64,000 bases of DNA from Chrysomallon squamiferum (GCA_012295275.1 CM022673.1:2192105-2256104), one strand, 5' to 3'; positions 48,001 through 61,289 are shown, numbered from the stretch's first letter. Program-made: numbers and translations. The notes: generated by a model not told the origin, from the sequence alone.

Positions 48001-48672
48001 AGTCGCCTGAAAGATTCAAACAAAATAAAAGACAAAACGATCAATGGTAACGTATTTCCCAAATCAAACTTTTTTTTTAATCATTAAAATGTCTAGAAAT
48101 GGTAGCAGATGATGAAAAAAATAGGAGAAGTGTATGTATGTATTTATATATGTATGTTCTGTTTGTTTGTATTTATATATATAGATTTATATATCTGTGT
48201 GTCTATGTATATATGTACGTATGTATGTATACATGTGTTGTATGTATTGTATGTTTGTATGTATGTATGTATGTATTTATATATGTATGTTCTGTTTGTT
48301 TGTATTTATATATATAGATCTATATATCTGTGTGTCTATGTATATATGTACGTATGTATGTATACATGTGTTGTATGTATTGTATGTTTTTGTATGTATG
48401 TATGCATATATATATATATATATGTATGTATGTATATATGTTTGTATATATGAATGTATATATGTATATATGTACGTATGTATGCATGTAAGCTGAAGGG
48501 TAAAACGAGAAATGTTTTATTTATTGTTTGTTTGTTATTGTCGTTGCTGCTGCTGTTGCCGTTGTTGCTAAAAAGGGTTTCTGATAAAATAACTACTTAC
48601 AATTCTTTCAGCCGGACGAGGTGTCTGAATACGTTCTCAGGTAACTCGCTGATGTTGTTCATACTCAAATCC
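29883..48672 (-). CDS. LGR4/5/6-like: Type B leucine-rich-repeat GPCR (LGR4/5/6 / bursicon-receptor-like), 5' incomplete
   Basis: Nineteen exons read with consistent phase. In transcript order: 48672-48601, 48006-47935, 46686-46615, 45904-45761, 43668-43597, 42908-42837, 41844-41776, 41090-40947, 39666-39526, 38168-38103, 36971-36828, 36277-36206, 35695-35512, 35091-34980, 34627-34442, 33355-33128, 32949-32770, 32380-32255, 31771-29883. They give 1347 residues: 17 LRRs, a Cys-Cys hinge, seven TM helices and a roughly 510-residue tail. Segments such as [13 protein letters not shown]...LTLALNEI and [17 protein letters not shown] track vertebrate LGR4/5/6 closely. The 7TM keeps glycoprotein-hormone-receptor signatures ([25 protein letters not shown]), as invertebrate type B receptors do. 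The likely role is a plasma-membrane receptor for a bursicon-like heterodimer or related ligand, signalling through G proteins. The exon for signal peptide and LRR N-cap is not found. Confidence 0.9.
32255..32380 (-). CDS. LGR4/5/6-like: LGR exon: TM4 and second extracellular loop
   Basis: Encodes [20 protein letters not shown] and the extracellular FAVCLPFE, whose Cys pairs with the Cys at the top of TM3 in this family. Acceptor TTAAAG, donor AAAAG/GTAAAT; 126 bp, phase 1-1. Confidence 0.92.
32650..32764. repeat. (GA)n/(CT)n tract starting at the LGR donor
   Basis: About 115 bp of GA on the + strand with a few interruptions at its left end. Read on the gene strand, the intron begins GTAAGTCTCTCT and continues as CT repeats, so the tract starts within about 6 bases of the splice junction. 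Confidence 0.95.
32770..32949 (-). CDS. LGR4/5/6-like: LGR exon: TM3 and second intracellular loop
   Basis: Encodes [15 protein letters not shown] (conserved Cys at the TM3 top), [20 protein letters not shown] and the ERF variant of the DRY/ERW motif ([13 protein letters not shown]). Acceptor TCTTCAG, donor TCAA/GTAAGT; 180 bp, phase 1-1. Confidence 0.93.
33128..33355 (-). CDS. LGR4/5/6-like: LGR exon: hinge end, TM1 and TM2
   Basis: Begins [20 protein letters not shown], matching the family pattern of a hinge Cys just before TM1. TM1 is [16 protein letters not shown] with the conserved GN; TM2 is [20 protein letters not shown] with the conserved LACAD. The donor is TTTAG/GTACTC. The acceptor sits at the edge of a long GTA-rich intronic repeat. 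Confidence 0.93.
   Translation of the reverse strand, partial: DHSCRVMTCLGGGLCAAGFGLSSCWLFSATASSSSCPSPAVRRWTSLDSSSATSPAPTSSWASTSAFSPLWTLLL
33362..34262. repeat. GTA/ATT-rich trinucleotide satellite in an LGR intron
   Basis: About 900 bp composed mainly of GTAGTA, ATAGTA, TTTGTA and TTGCA steps, with a clear higher-order period in the part nearest TM exon 1 (33400-33600). It produces long Ser/Cys-, Val- and Leu-rich open frames on both strands, which are artefacts. Confidence 0.92.
34442..34627 (-). CDS. LGR4/5/6-like: LGR exon: acidic tyrosine-rich hinge
   Basis: Encodes [20 protein letters not shown], then FPDYES, then INCKPKPG with a hinge Cys. Acidic tyrosines (YDTDFPDYE) resemble the sulphated hinge motif of glycoprotein hormone receptors; sulphation here is an inference. 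NQS is a possible N-glycosylation site. 186 bp. Confidence 0.88.
34767..34886. repeat. (TTA)n/(TTG)n microsatellite
   Basis: TTA repeats interrupted by a TTG run and resuming as TTA, in an LGR intron. Confidence 0.93.
34980..35091 (-). CDS. LGR4/5/6-like: LGR exon: hinge linker
   Basis: Encodes [20 protein letters not shown] and ends FWETL. Acceptor GTTTCAG. The donor GTACGT at 34979-34978 was chosen because it restores the frame into the next exon; a second GT four bases downstream would not. No known domain, a divergent hinge insert. Confidence 0.75.
35512..35695 (-). CDS. LGR4/5/6-like: LGR exon: last LRR and Cys-Cys hinge start
   Basis: Encodes [30 protein letters not shown] and [13 protein letters not shown]. 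The tandem Cys after an AYH/AYQ-type motif is the start of the C-terminal LRR cap in type B LGRs, disulphide-bonded to the later hinge Cys residues. 184 bp; donor GAA/GTAAGT. Confidence 0.93.
36206..36277 (-). CDS. LGR4/5/6-like: LGR exon: LRR 16
   Basis: A 72-bp, 24-residue LRR unit ([20 protein letters not shown]) with acceptor AAACAG and donor TT/GTAAGT in the common LRR phase. Confidence 0.92.
36286..36827 (-). other. LGR intron with AATA and GATA/CATA repeats
   Basis: Filled by AAAT tetranucleotides (36285-36323), GATA/CAGA steps (36410-36530) and CATA repeats (36530-36660). Leu/Tyr/Ile- and Met/Cys/Tyr-rich frames here are repeat artefacts. Confidence 0.85.
36828..36971 (-). CDS. LGR4/5/6-like: LGR exon: LRR 14-15
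   Basis: 144 bp, exactly two 24-residue units: [20 protein letters not shown] and [19 protein letters not shown]. Acceptor CTGTAG, donor TTT/GTACGT. Confidence 0.92.
37285..37338. repeat. (TG)n microsatellite
   Basis: A TG tract of about 54 bp within the intron between LRR 13 and LRR 14. Confidence 0.95.
37826..38011. repeat. 24-bp tandem repeat in an LGR intron
   Basis: The unit CATCAAATAAACAGATATAT plus TACA recurs about eight times with one or two substitutions per copy and a short copy at the end. Confidence 0.9.
38103..38168 (-). CDS. LGR4/5/6-like: LGR exon: LRR 13 (22-residue unit)
   Basis: 66 bp encoding [20 protein letters not shown] plus NL. The short unit with an internal Cys (GCSAL) corresponds to the shorter C-containing LRR of LGR4/5/6. 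NVT is a possible glycosylation site. Confidence 0.9.
38175..39525 (-). other. LGR intron, 1.35 kb, no feature
   Basis: AT-rich sequence without an exon or strong repeat. There are a few GTTGTT/TAGTAG steps near 39190-39350. Confidence 0.7.
39526..39666 (-). CDS. LGR4/5/6-like: LGR exon: LRR 11-12
   Basis: 141 bp encoding [20 protein letters not shown] and [20 protein letters not shown]. The FPDL-GT-SL segment and the following MCQ-LP Cys are hallmarks of type B LGR ectodomains. The acceptor TTATTTCAG and the first bases CTATCTAT are repeated many times in the upstream intron. Confidence 0.93.
39661..40163. repeat. Tandem repeat carrying copies of an LGR splice acceptor
   Basis: About ten units of roughly 48-57 bp. 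On the gene strand each contains GTACGTATTATTTCAG then CTAT(C or G)TAT, identical to the true acceptor of the exon ending at 39666. Copies start near 39662, 39709, 39745, 39813, 39862, 39915, 39964, 40012, 40059 and 40117; one copy is truncated. Confidence 0.93.
40164..40946 (-). other. LGR intron remainder
   Basis: AT-rich with A-runs (40254-40271) and a TTTTG run near 40617-40640. No exon seen. Confidence 0.7.
40947..41090 (-). CDS. LGR4/5/6-like: LGR exon: LRR 9-10
   Basis: 144 bp, two 24-residue units ([20 protein letters not shown] and [20 protein letters not shown]). The NPIMSVG segment matches the DNPI-FVG unit of LGR4/5. Acceptor TTACAG, donor AAAAT/GTGAGT. Confidence 0.93.
41121..41180. 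repeat. (AAAT)n microsatellite
   Basis: A tetranucleotide AAAT run of about 60 bp, about 30 bp upstream (on the gene strand) of the LRR 9-10 exon, flanked by AAT steps. Confidence 0.93.
41546..41775. repeat. Imperfect 35-48-bp tandem repeat beside an LGR donor
   Basis: About six copies of TTTTCTAGGTATACTCAAAA followed by a variable T-rich spacer. The last copy abuts the donor of the exon starting at 41776. Confidence 0.8.
41776..41844 (-). CDS. LGR4/5/6-like: LGR exon: LRR 8 (23-residue unit)
   Basis: 69 bp encoding [20 protein letters not shown] plus EEL, one residue shorter than the standard 24. It corresponds to the FPTAI-type unit of LGR4/5. Acceptor TTTCAG, donor TT/GTAAGT. Confidence 0.92.
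41851..42836 (-). other. LGR intron, about 1 kb, no exon
   Basis: Contains an AT run (42407-42430) and otherwise unremarkable sequence. Confidence 0.7.
42837..42908 (-). CDS. LGR4/5/6-like: LGR exon: LRR 7
   Basis: 72 bp, one unit ([20 protein letters not shown]). The HDN/HNN-I and AF-GL-SL pattern matches LGR4/5. Acceptor TTCAAAG, donor CCT/GTAAGT. Confidence 0.92.
43597..43668 (-). CDS. LGR4/5/6-like: LGR exon: LRR 6
   Basis: 72 bp, one unit ([20 protein letters not shown]). The TLALN-I-IP-FAF-NLS signature is near-identical to the matching LGR4/5 unit. NLS is a possible N-glycosylation site. Confidence 0.94.
43900..43995. repeat. (CA)n microsatellite
   Basis: About 96 bp of CA with one CAGACAG interruption near the right end. 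It lies in an LGR intron and accounts for His/Thr- and Val/Cys-repeat frames. Confidence 0.96.
43996..45760 (-). other. LGR intron, 1.8 kb, with a compound TG/AG tract
   Basis: No exon seen. A compound (TG)n-(AG)n tract lies at 44905-45009. The remainder is AT-rich. Confidence 0.75.
44905..45009. repeat. Compound (TG)n(AG)n microsatellite
   Basis: About 26 bp of TG passes through GTGAGTGTGAG into about 75 bp of AG. Confidence 0.95.
45761..45904 (-). CDS. LGR4/5/6-like: LGR exon: LRR 4-5
   Basis: 144 bp, two units ([20 protein letters not shown] and [20 protein letters not shown]). The LWLD-N-LT-VPV-LS run is the strongest LGR4/5/6 signature in the gene. NMT is a possible glycosylation site. 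Acceptor TTCCAG, donor CT/GTAAGT. Confidence 0.94.
46615..46686 (-). CDS. LGR4/5/6-like: LGR exon: LRR 3
   Basis: 72 bp, one unit ([20 protein letters not shown]), matching the LQNN-L-VP-EALQNL unit of LGR4/5. Acceptor ATTTCAG, donor ACT/GTAAGT. Confidence 0.93.
46687..47934 (-). other. LGR intron, 1.25 kb, with TG and CTAT repeats
   Basis: No exon. Contains TG-rich steps (46798-46860), CTAT repeats (46940-47030) and an AC/GC-rich patch (47733-47770). Confidence 0.75.
47935..48006 (-). CDS. LGR4/5/6-like: LGR exon: LRR 2
   Basis: 72 bp, one unit ([20 protein letters not shown]). Acceptor CTTTCAG, donor GTT/GTGAGT. Phase as for the other LRR exons. Confidence 0.92.
48120..48486. repeat. (TATG)n-rich tandem repeat, about 135-bp period
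   Basis: TATG/TATA steps with a higher-order duplication: the segment around 48132-48265 (GTATTTATATATGTATGTTC through TGTATACATGTGTTG) recurs almost exactly at 48268-48400. It lies in the first visible LGR intron. Confidence 0.9.
48601..48672 (-). CDS. LGR4/5/6-like: LGR exon: LRR 1 (first exon found)
   Basis: 72 bp, one unit ([20 protein letters not shown]), matching the LDLSMNNI-QL start of the LGR4/5/6 repeat array, where exon 1 ends just before. The acceptor TTTCAG starts in the third codon position, so an upstream exon ending in a Leu-type codon is required. That exon should encode the signal peptide and Cys-rich LRR N-cap. Confidence 0.93.
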
Positions 48673-49195
48673 CTGAAACACAAATCATGGGAACATTAAA
48701 TATTAAAAATAAATAAATAAAACATATTTATTTTATGTATGGCTACAACTTAATTCAATCCATTGTTAATACTGCTGCTGTTGCTGTTGTTGGTAAGTTT
48801 GCTGGATTTTCGCCTTTCTTTACTACATATAAATAATTTTTTGAAATTACATGTAAACCGCAGATTTACAATTTACAAAATTGCGTTCAGCATTTAAAGA
48901 TTTTTGCTATGCGCATGTATACTGTATGTATACGTTTTTTTTTAAAAACTTGCATATATAAAACTCAGATTTAGAATTTGTACAATTGCGTCCAAAACTC
49001 GAAAAGCTTTATTAAAAAGAGAAATACTTATAAACATTGTAAACAACTGACATTTTGCAAGAACAGCTTCTGCAACTAAGTCAAGAAAAGATTTTATTTA
49101 TAAACAGATATATCTGGTGTATCATAGGCATGCCAACAATAAACTTTAACAAATACATGTTTTTGGGGTTCATATTTTTTTTAATTTATTTTTTT

Positions 49196-49281
<86 letters not shown>

Positions 49282-49286
49282 CATAA

Positions 49287-49360
<74 letters not shown>

Positions 49361-52300
49361 GTTATTATTATTATTCAATTATTAATATTAATAGGAAAAA
49401 ATTTAAAACATTCCTGAGGCAAAAGATTATTAGTTTTTCTGGGAAACTACTCTCTGAAGTCCTTTCACAATAATATCACAACCAATACGCTTGTCTGTGT
49501 GTAATAATTATATTTTCTTCTTCTAACCCACTGTCCTTAACAGTACTAATAAAACAATAAAAAAAAAAAAAAAAAAAAAAAGCAACAACCACATTAATGG
49601 CTTCCATGATTTCTCCAGTATACAGATGAAAAGGTAACAACATGCACATAGATAATAACAATCATTAAAAAAATTAATTGTCGTAAAGCCCAGATTTCAT
49701 AGTCGAAACCAAACAATAAGAATTCTTCTTGTGACTGCATACTAAAAGTGGGCTATTAATAATATTCATAATTTTTTTAACCTTTTTGTAACAAGATATA
49801 TAGGGTATTAGTTCGTAATGAATTAAAATGTGATTTAAATATTATTGAATTTTCTTTTAAAAAATGGATTATTCTCGTAAGACGGTAACTAATTTTGATT
49901 CCAGATTTAACAGTCTTGGCCAGCTCCAGAGCATATGTGTTTTTGGATATGTGCGTTTGTGTGTGTGTGTGCGTGCGTGTGTGTGTGTGATTGAAAACGA
50001 GAAACTATTTTAACATGACTGATTAAACTAAACTAATCTTCTGTAACAAAATGTTTTTCATTTCATCGTTTTAATATAGCATTATAACCCACCAGTACAG
50101 AACCCTGTGACAATAGCAATAAAAATAAAACCATTAGCTATTGCTGAGGTAAAAAAAAAACGTAAGTAGGTTATAGTAATAGTACTTTAACATAATCTTA
50201 TTTATTGATATATTTATTTATTTATTTAAAATGTTTATTATTTATTCAATAACTGATACATTCATTTATTACTTGGTTAATTTATTTATTTATTATATTT
50301 TATTTATTTATGTATTTATTTATGTATTTAAAATGTTTCTTATTTATTCATTAACTCATTCATTCATTTATTTGCTTGGCTTCTTATCTATTCCTGGTTT
50401 TGATCCCACGTTCTTGGCACTTCCATGTTATATTCCTTATTTACCGTTATTTATTTTATTACCACCAACCAAAGTAATGAGTGAACACATAAACACGTGT
50501 TTAATTAAACCTAAAAAAAATACACTTAATTATTAATAGATATTACGTATAAAAAATTATGTTTTTTGCGCTATGACAGTATATGAGAAAAGAAACATTC
50601 CCGATGGCATCACGATCATTAATAAAGCAATCAATAACTGAAACGTCATTCGATCCTGCATTCTTCTCTTTCTGCAGTATGTTGCTTTCGTTATTATAAT
50701 ACGTGTATAGTGTTGTGGTGATTGCCTGGGTCAAGGTTAAACGAAGACTTAGTCGAAACAAAACACTCACATCAACAATGAAGAAAAAAAAACACAAAAA
50801 AAACCACACACTTAACACAGAGAACGACAACGTTTTTTACTTCTAGCGTCAGTACCATTCGGATGTCATGTTATTCGAAGAACACAAACTTTCAGGATCG
50901 AATACAACTTAAAAATTTAATTTAACAAGAAACCGATAATAATATTAATAAAATATATATATATAAGGAGAGCAAAACATTGTGACAAAGCAGAAAATTA
51001 AGATTTAATAAGCTTTGCTGAGGTGAAAATAAAGGTTAAAAACATGTGTTTAGAGAATTAACTGCAAAAAATCAAACGTCTTTTTTTTTTTTTTTTTACT
51101 ACTACTGCAGTAAACAACAGTAATCTCTCAAGCCGATCCACATTTTCTTTTTTCTAACGAAATATTGGTTTTGTCAAGATCAAGGTCAGAATGCAAGGAA
51201 TAAATGTAGATCATTATTTAAATGATTTTCACAGTAAGACATTTTTATCCTGTAAACGAGACCCAAAGGAAATAAAACAGAATGTACTGTACAATAATTA
51301 AACTGAAAAAGAAAGGAAACAACGAAATAATGTATTTAATTTCTTCAATATAACTTAATGTCTTGAAGAAGTTTCTTTTGGTCAAATTTTTTTGTTCAAT
51401 TTGATGTTATTGCTGTTGTCGTTATTGTTGCTTCTGGCGTTGTCTTTATTTATACATTTGCAAAAATTGTATGTCATATATAATAATGAAATTCAATACA
51501 CAGACAGTACAGCTGTTGTTACTGTTTTGATGCTGCATTTGATGATGATGGTGTCACTGTTGGAAGGTTATAATTAATTATAAAACCAGTTAATATCATA
51601 TACGTTTTAGAAAGGCTCAATTTAAAATCTCTTCAGCTTCATGTCTAAATGGATGTATTTATGTTTTTGTTGCTGGCGATGTTGATGTTTATGTGTCAAG
51701 TGATATTGATGTTGAAGATATATTTCTTTACTTTATTGTAATTAATTGCAAGGTCACACGCAATCAGGAAAGCAGCAAAAAAAAGAGAAGAAACAAACAA
51801 ACAAAAAACAAACAAATGTCAGTTTAAAATCTGAATAGAAATTTTTGAAATACTTATTTTATTGCTGATCTTTTTTTTTTTTTTCGTTTTGCTTTTTTTT
51901 TGTTGTTGTTACTGCTGCTGCTGTTGCTGTTGTCGTTGTGTTTTTTCTTAATTTGGTTTTTGCTTTTGTAATGTTTGTGTTTTTGGCAGATTATTAGGTT
52001 TTTGCAGAATTAGTCATGGTCGTGGAAAAACATTAAACGGTCAGTTTAATTTCTGAACAAATCTAAATACTTAAGGAAGTTACTTTTGAGGATATTGCAG
52101 CATGAGTTTCCGTAAAAAAACAAATTAAAAAAAACAGAAGAAAGAAAAACAAAAAGATGTTATTTATGACCGCAATTTTGACATTTAAATTGGAACTACT
52201 GTTTTAGCTCTGTATTGTGTAGAAAGATCTGCAGTTTCAGAAAAATGTGTGGAACTGCGATAGTGATGGTTCAAATAACTTTCAGGATGAAATGAGTTTC

Positions 52301-53277
52301 ATTACAAAGGAAAAAAACACACATCCTTCCCCTAAACAAGTCATGATCCGCGAAAACAAATGACAGCAATAGTGCTTAACCCCTCTACAAACTGTCCTGA
52401 CCCTTCCCATTGTTTATATCTTTCTAGTTAATATGAGGATCGGTTCATGCAGCTGTTTCTGAAATTAGTCTCAAACAAGACACGAGGTAGAACGTCGTAG
52501 AAGAATTCTCATCGACAGAAATGACTCTTGTCGTCGAGCTGGGAACAGCGACAAAAGGATTAACGATTTTTCTGTCAAAGCTGAATTTCATTTAATTCCA
52601 GATAATATTCAACTGAGAAACAAACAGATATGTATCTTGAGCGATAGTGAACGATAGTGACAGCCTTCCCACTGCTAAAAACAAAATATATTTATATATT
52701 AGAACATGGTGAAAGGCCATATTTTAGGAGTGAATCCAGTTTTCAGTAGAGTACATTTGGCGGGATTTGTCATTTGATAAAGCAAAATGAATTCTTATTA
52801 TTGTTGCTGTTGTTGTTGATGTTATTGTTGTTGTTATTACTGTTGATATTGTTGATATTTTTGATAATGTTATTGTTGTTTTGTTGCTATTTGTTTTTGT
52901 TGTTTTTGGCATTGTTATGTTATTGTTATTGTTATTATTGATATTATCACTACTACTACTACTACTACTACTATTATTATTACTACTACTAGTACTACCA
53001 CTACTATTATTATTAACAACAACAACAACAACAGTTCTGTATAAAAAGAGACTGATCGTAAAGCAAAAATTAAAAATAAATAAATAAACAAAAAAAAAAG
53101 CAGAAGATAAAAAATCGAGAAGGAATGGATCCAGCCCTTGTAGATCTTTCGAGCGTTTCTGACACTTAAAAAGAAATCAAATTAAAAAGAGAATAATTCT
53201 ATGTAATTTATCAATACACTGCTAGAAGAGCATTTCCCGTGAGGATTTTTGTTAAGAGTAATATGACAAAGCTTTCT

Positions 53278-53317
<40 letters not shown>

Positions 53318-53696
53318 ACAGTAATAAAAAAATAAAAGCATAAATAATTAACGTCAAATCGATCCAGGCGCGTTAATTTTCGCTTGCTTGAGGGCATGTA
53401 CTGCGAGGAAGGATAAAACAGAGACTGATTAAGACTCGAACCTGGGAGATGTTATCGAGCTTGGTACATTCTGACAGTCTGTAATGAAGGAATTTCCAAG
53501 ATCCAGGAGAACAAAAATAATAATAATAATTTTTTAAAAAGATAAAAGAAAAGAAAAGAAAAGGCGGGATAAGAAAATAGTAAGAAATAAAACAAATTTA
53601 AAAAAAAGTAGAAAAATAGAAAGAAAGATAGATAGATAGAGATAATTAGAGATATAAATAGATATAGAGATAGATAAATAAGTAGATACTTAGATA
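48673..53696. other. Probable LGR intron 1, first part: simple repeats only
   Basis: I searched the minus strand for the Cys-rich LRR N-cap and did not find it. The stretch has a TTC/ATT tract (49195-49375), an A run (49559-49580), TTTA steps (50205-50330), CTA/TTA tracts near 52950-53020 and an A run (53282-53315). Confidence 0.6.
49195..49375. repeat. (TTC)n then (ATT)n microsatellite
   Basis: A short TTC run (49197-49226) followed by about 150 bp of ATT with a few interruptions. It creates a poly-Leu/poly-Ile frame. Confidence 0.95.
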
Positions 53697-53738
53697 GATA
53701 CATACATACATATATTCATACATACATACATACATACA

Positions 53739-53770
<32 letters not shown>

Positions 53771-53848
53771 CATACATACATACATACATACATACATACA
53801 TACAAACAAACATACATACATACATACATACATACAAACGTACATACG
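53697..53848. repeat. (CATA)n microsatellite
   Basis: About 150 bp of CATA with scattered changes, flanked on the left by GATA steps (53625-53690). Confidence 0.95.
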
Positions 53849-57542
<3,694 letters not shown>

Positions 57543-58789
57543 CTCCTTACACTGCCCGATAATGTTATAATCTTAATACCGATGATCCTTCACATTTTTG
57601 TAGTGGTTTCTATCTCGAATTTAATACTTGCTGGGATTATGTTACTCAGACATTTTTATTTCCTGGCACCCTTATTTTCTCTAGCACCATTTTATTTCTG
57701 CTTTAGAAAAAAATTCCCAGACGAGTAAAAAAAAAAAATTTCAGTTAATGTAAGAGAAAAATTATGGATTTAGAAGCTGAGTCTGTTATTACCGTACACG
57801 ACAATTTATTTCGTGTTATTATTACATCTGCTGTTTCCATTACACTATGTCTGATACGACCTTCTCCTTTTTCTTTTGTTTCTCTCAGTTGATCACAGTG
57901 ATCTGTAATGAAAACATGTGTTTGTGGCAAATGTCTCTCGTCAGGGTCCTTGCGTTGCCAGTTTATTCTCAAAATAATAGGTTTTCTCAGCTCGGAGAGT
58001 TCAAGACCAAAAGTTCATTAAGGTTATGCAGAGTGCAGATCGACTAAGATAATCATTATTACATAAACGGGTTTGAAAACAAATTCTGCAATGTACAGAA
58101 ACACATAAGTGTTATATTTATTCAGCGAGACATAATACGCTATTTCAGATTAAATTTAATAACATAACTTGATAATTTGAAATAAACATCAAACATGCCC
58201 CCGTACAGGCTTTCGTAACTATACAAATCAAACTCTGTCTATGTATAAAACGGTAGTAACAATAAAAGACACGTTTTACAGTAAGAAGTCAGACTTGAAC
58301 ATACACCTATATACGCCCTCGCACATACATGTACATACACGTTCATGTCTGTGATCAGAATAATAATTTTTATATTTAGCCCCGTTTTTAATTTAAATTC
58401 ATGCATGCCTTTATTTATTTTATTATTATAATTACTATTATTTTAAATTATTATTATTATTATTATTTTAAAACGATCGCCAGTGCTTTATTTTTAACCC
58501 GTGAACTTTATGTACTGGGATATTTAAGTTATCGTACGAAATAAAGTCAAATCATGTTTTGTAGCCGAAGACCCTGACTTAAAGATAAACCAGTCACATC
58601 AAGAGGATATGAAATTTTATATTTAGGTTTCCTAGCCTTTATTGATAAGGTTCTGATAACCAGAAAACAAATACAGCCGTATTTAGCTGAATTTGACAAA
58701 GAAACGATTATGTGTTATCTCTGACCCGTCAGGCCTGAGAAGTAGATGCTCCTGTTTCACCGACATTCTGTTCGTGTGGTGATGTTAGG
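57543..58789. other. No gene seen
   Basis: AT-rich sequence without a recognisable exon. There is a short ATT run at 58425-58470. Confidence 0.65.
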
Positions 58790-59370
58790 ATAATGACAAA
58801 GGTGATGATGGAGCCGACGTTATGGTAATAATAAAGGTGGTGGTGATGGTGATGTTATGATAATAATAAAGGTGGTGGTGATGGTGATGTTATGATAATA
58901 ATAAAGGTGGTGGTGGTGATGGTGATGTTATGATAATAATAAAGGTGGTGGTGGTGGTGATGATGTTATGATAATAATAAAGGTGGTGATGATGTTATGA
59001 TAATAATAAAGGTCATGGTAATGGTGATGTTATGGTGATAATAATAAAGGTGATGGTAATGGTGATGTTATGATAATAATAAAGGTGGTGGTGGTGATGT
59101 TATGATAATAATAAAGGTGGTGGTGATGGTGATGTTATGATGATAATAATAAAGGTGATGGTGATGGTGATGTTATGATAATAATAAAGGTCATGGTAAT
59201 GGTGATGTTATGATGATAATAATAAAGGTGATGGTGATGGTGATGTTATGATAATAATAAAGGTCATGGTAATGGTGATGTTAGGATAATAATAAAGGTG
59301 ATGGTAATGGTGATGTTAGGATAATGATAAAGGTGATGCTGATGGTGATGGTGATGTTGGGAGAACGATA
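58790..59370. repeat. GGTGATG/ATAATAATAAA minisatellite
   Basis: About 17 copies of a 29-39-bp unit: GGTGATGTTATGATAATAAT then AAAGGTGGTGGTGATGGTGA, with variable numbers of GGT/GAT steps. The strand asymmetry is strong (G on +, almost no C). Confidence 0.93.
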
Positions 59371-60567
59371 AAGGTGATGGTGGTATTACACAAGTGCTAA
59401 CCATGCTGTTGCCACTTTTGCTGTTGATGATGTTGTTGTAGTTTTTTGTTGTGGTTGTTGTTATTCGCAGAAATAGTAAAACGTTAATGAATGTCAAGTA
59501 GGTGTTGATGGTAGGAATGGTGTCACTGCGTTGTCATACAGGTGCTGATGGTAGTTGTGGTGTTATTGCCACGGTGTTGCTGATGCTGGTTTGGTGGGTT
59601 GCGGTGGTTTTAGTAATCACGATGAGGTGTCTTTGTTAACAACAGAGATGATTTTGATAACTTTCACTACCATCATTACTATAATTTTGACAATAGCTCT
59701 TTTATGATTGTGTGGTTCTATGAGGTTGGTGAGAGTGGATGTGGTTGGTGATTGTGTTGATAGCATTATTACCGTCATCATCATTATCATCATCATTTTC
59801 ACAATTGTTTTGTGGTGTTCATTTTGACAGATGGACGTGGTTGTGTTCTGATTGTTATCATCGTCGTAATCGTTATCTTTCATTTTCCATTTTGTCAAAG
59901 TCTTCTAGTTATGTTCTGTTTGAGAGTCTCTTTATTTCAATTCCTCACAGTTATTCCTTTAACGTGTTCTCTTACATAAAGAATGAAGAATAAAGAACAG
60001 TTCTGCTACAAGCTATGCACTTTAAGACTTAACATGTTCATCTATGTCAGCTTTGACATCAGTTCCCAGTAGATGTACTTGAAAAATCATGCTTTAACAC
60101 TTAATACGTAGAAGCCAAATGCCAAGAGCTCGTTTTATTCAATTTAGTCTTGGGACCTTGCTTTATTAATTGTGTCAAAGATGCTATTTTTGGATTTATT
60201 TTCCTGCACATGCATTTCCAACTTAATTAAGAGGATAGAAGCAAGAACAAAATGTCAAAAAAATCCTCTGGATACAAAATTCAGAAGAAAAAGAAGAAAG
60301 AATTCACACTTATAATCTCTTTTATTTCTCTAGAGGGTTTTTATTCTGTTTTGTTGTGCAGACATGCTTATTTTGGAGAAAGAAATGATAAATTTACTAA
60401 TTTTAAGAGACAAGGCAATCGAAACATATGTTATAGCAATGTGTTATTTTTTCATTGTTATTTATTTATCTTTTTTTATTTATTTATTTTATTTTATTTT
60501 ATTTTATTTTATTTTATTTTATTTAAATAGTTTACCTGTCTTCTACCTACATATAGATATACATATA

Positions 60568-60623
<56 letters not shown>

Positions 60624-61289
60624 GTTTTAACCTTTCCATCTACCTGTCTACAATCAATCCATGGATCTGCGCGTCTATAAATATCTATTTGTAATATCTT
60701 ACACCGTGAAGACCGAAATAAAACATCAAAACAAAGAAAGTGAGAAACGCACTGAACACCAATCAGTTATTTGTTGAGATAATCGTACTTTAATGAAGAA
60801 CGCTGAGAATTTATTACTGCATTCATCTCCTGTTGACTGTCAGCCATAATACCTCAGCTATCTACGCCTCATTTGCTCACCGTTTTGGAAACAGGTTTTG
60901 CACACTTGATTCGTTTTGTGAAGAAAGCTTGAAAACAGATCAACTGCAGGATTCACGTCAGAACGAAAACAAAACCTAGCTCAAATCCTCCCAAAAAACT
61001 CCGATTTAATTTGAGACAGAATTTTCCAGTCTTGTGATTTTAACACTAAATAATAATTGTAATACTGAAAACAGATTTTTTTCTTCTTTTCTTTCTTTTT
61101 TTCTCTTTTCTTTTCTTTTTATTATATTATATTATTTTTATTATTGTCATATTATTATTACTGTTATTGTTATTACTATTATTATTGTTGTTATCGTAGT
61201 TGTTGTTGTTGTTGTTGTTTATTTATTTAATTAATTATTTATTTCAGTATTGAAATCATTAGAGATGACTATGATAATCATTTTGTTTT
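59371..61289. other. No gene seen; short simple repeats
   Basis: GTTGTT-rich DNA continues to about 59600. TTTTA steps lie at 60460-60525 and a TG tract at 60579-60625. No exon identified. Confidence 0.65.

Noticed and set aside
48099-48496. Cys/Met/Tyr-rich open frames
   Set aside because: They are translations of the TATG tandem repeat, identical in several overlapping frames.
58790-59370. CRISPR-like array
   Set aside because: The repeat has no unique spacers of constant length. It is a minisatellite in an animal genome.
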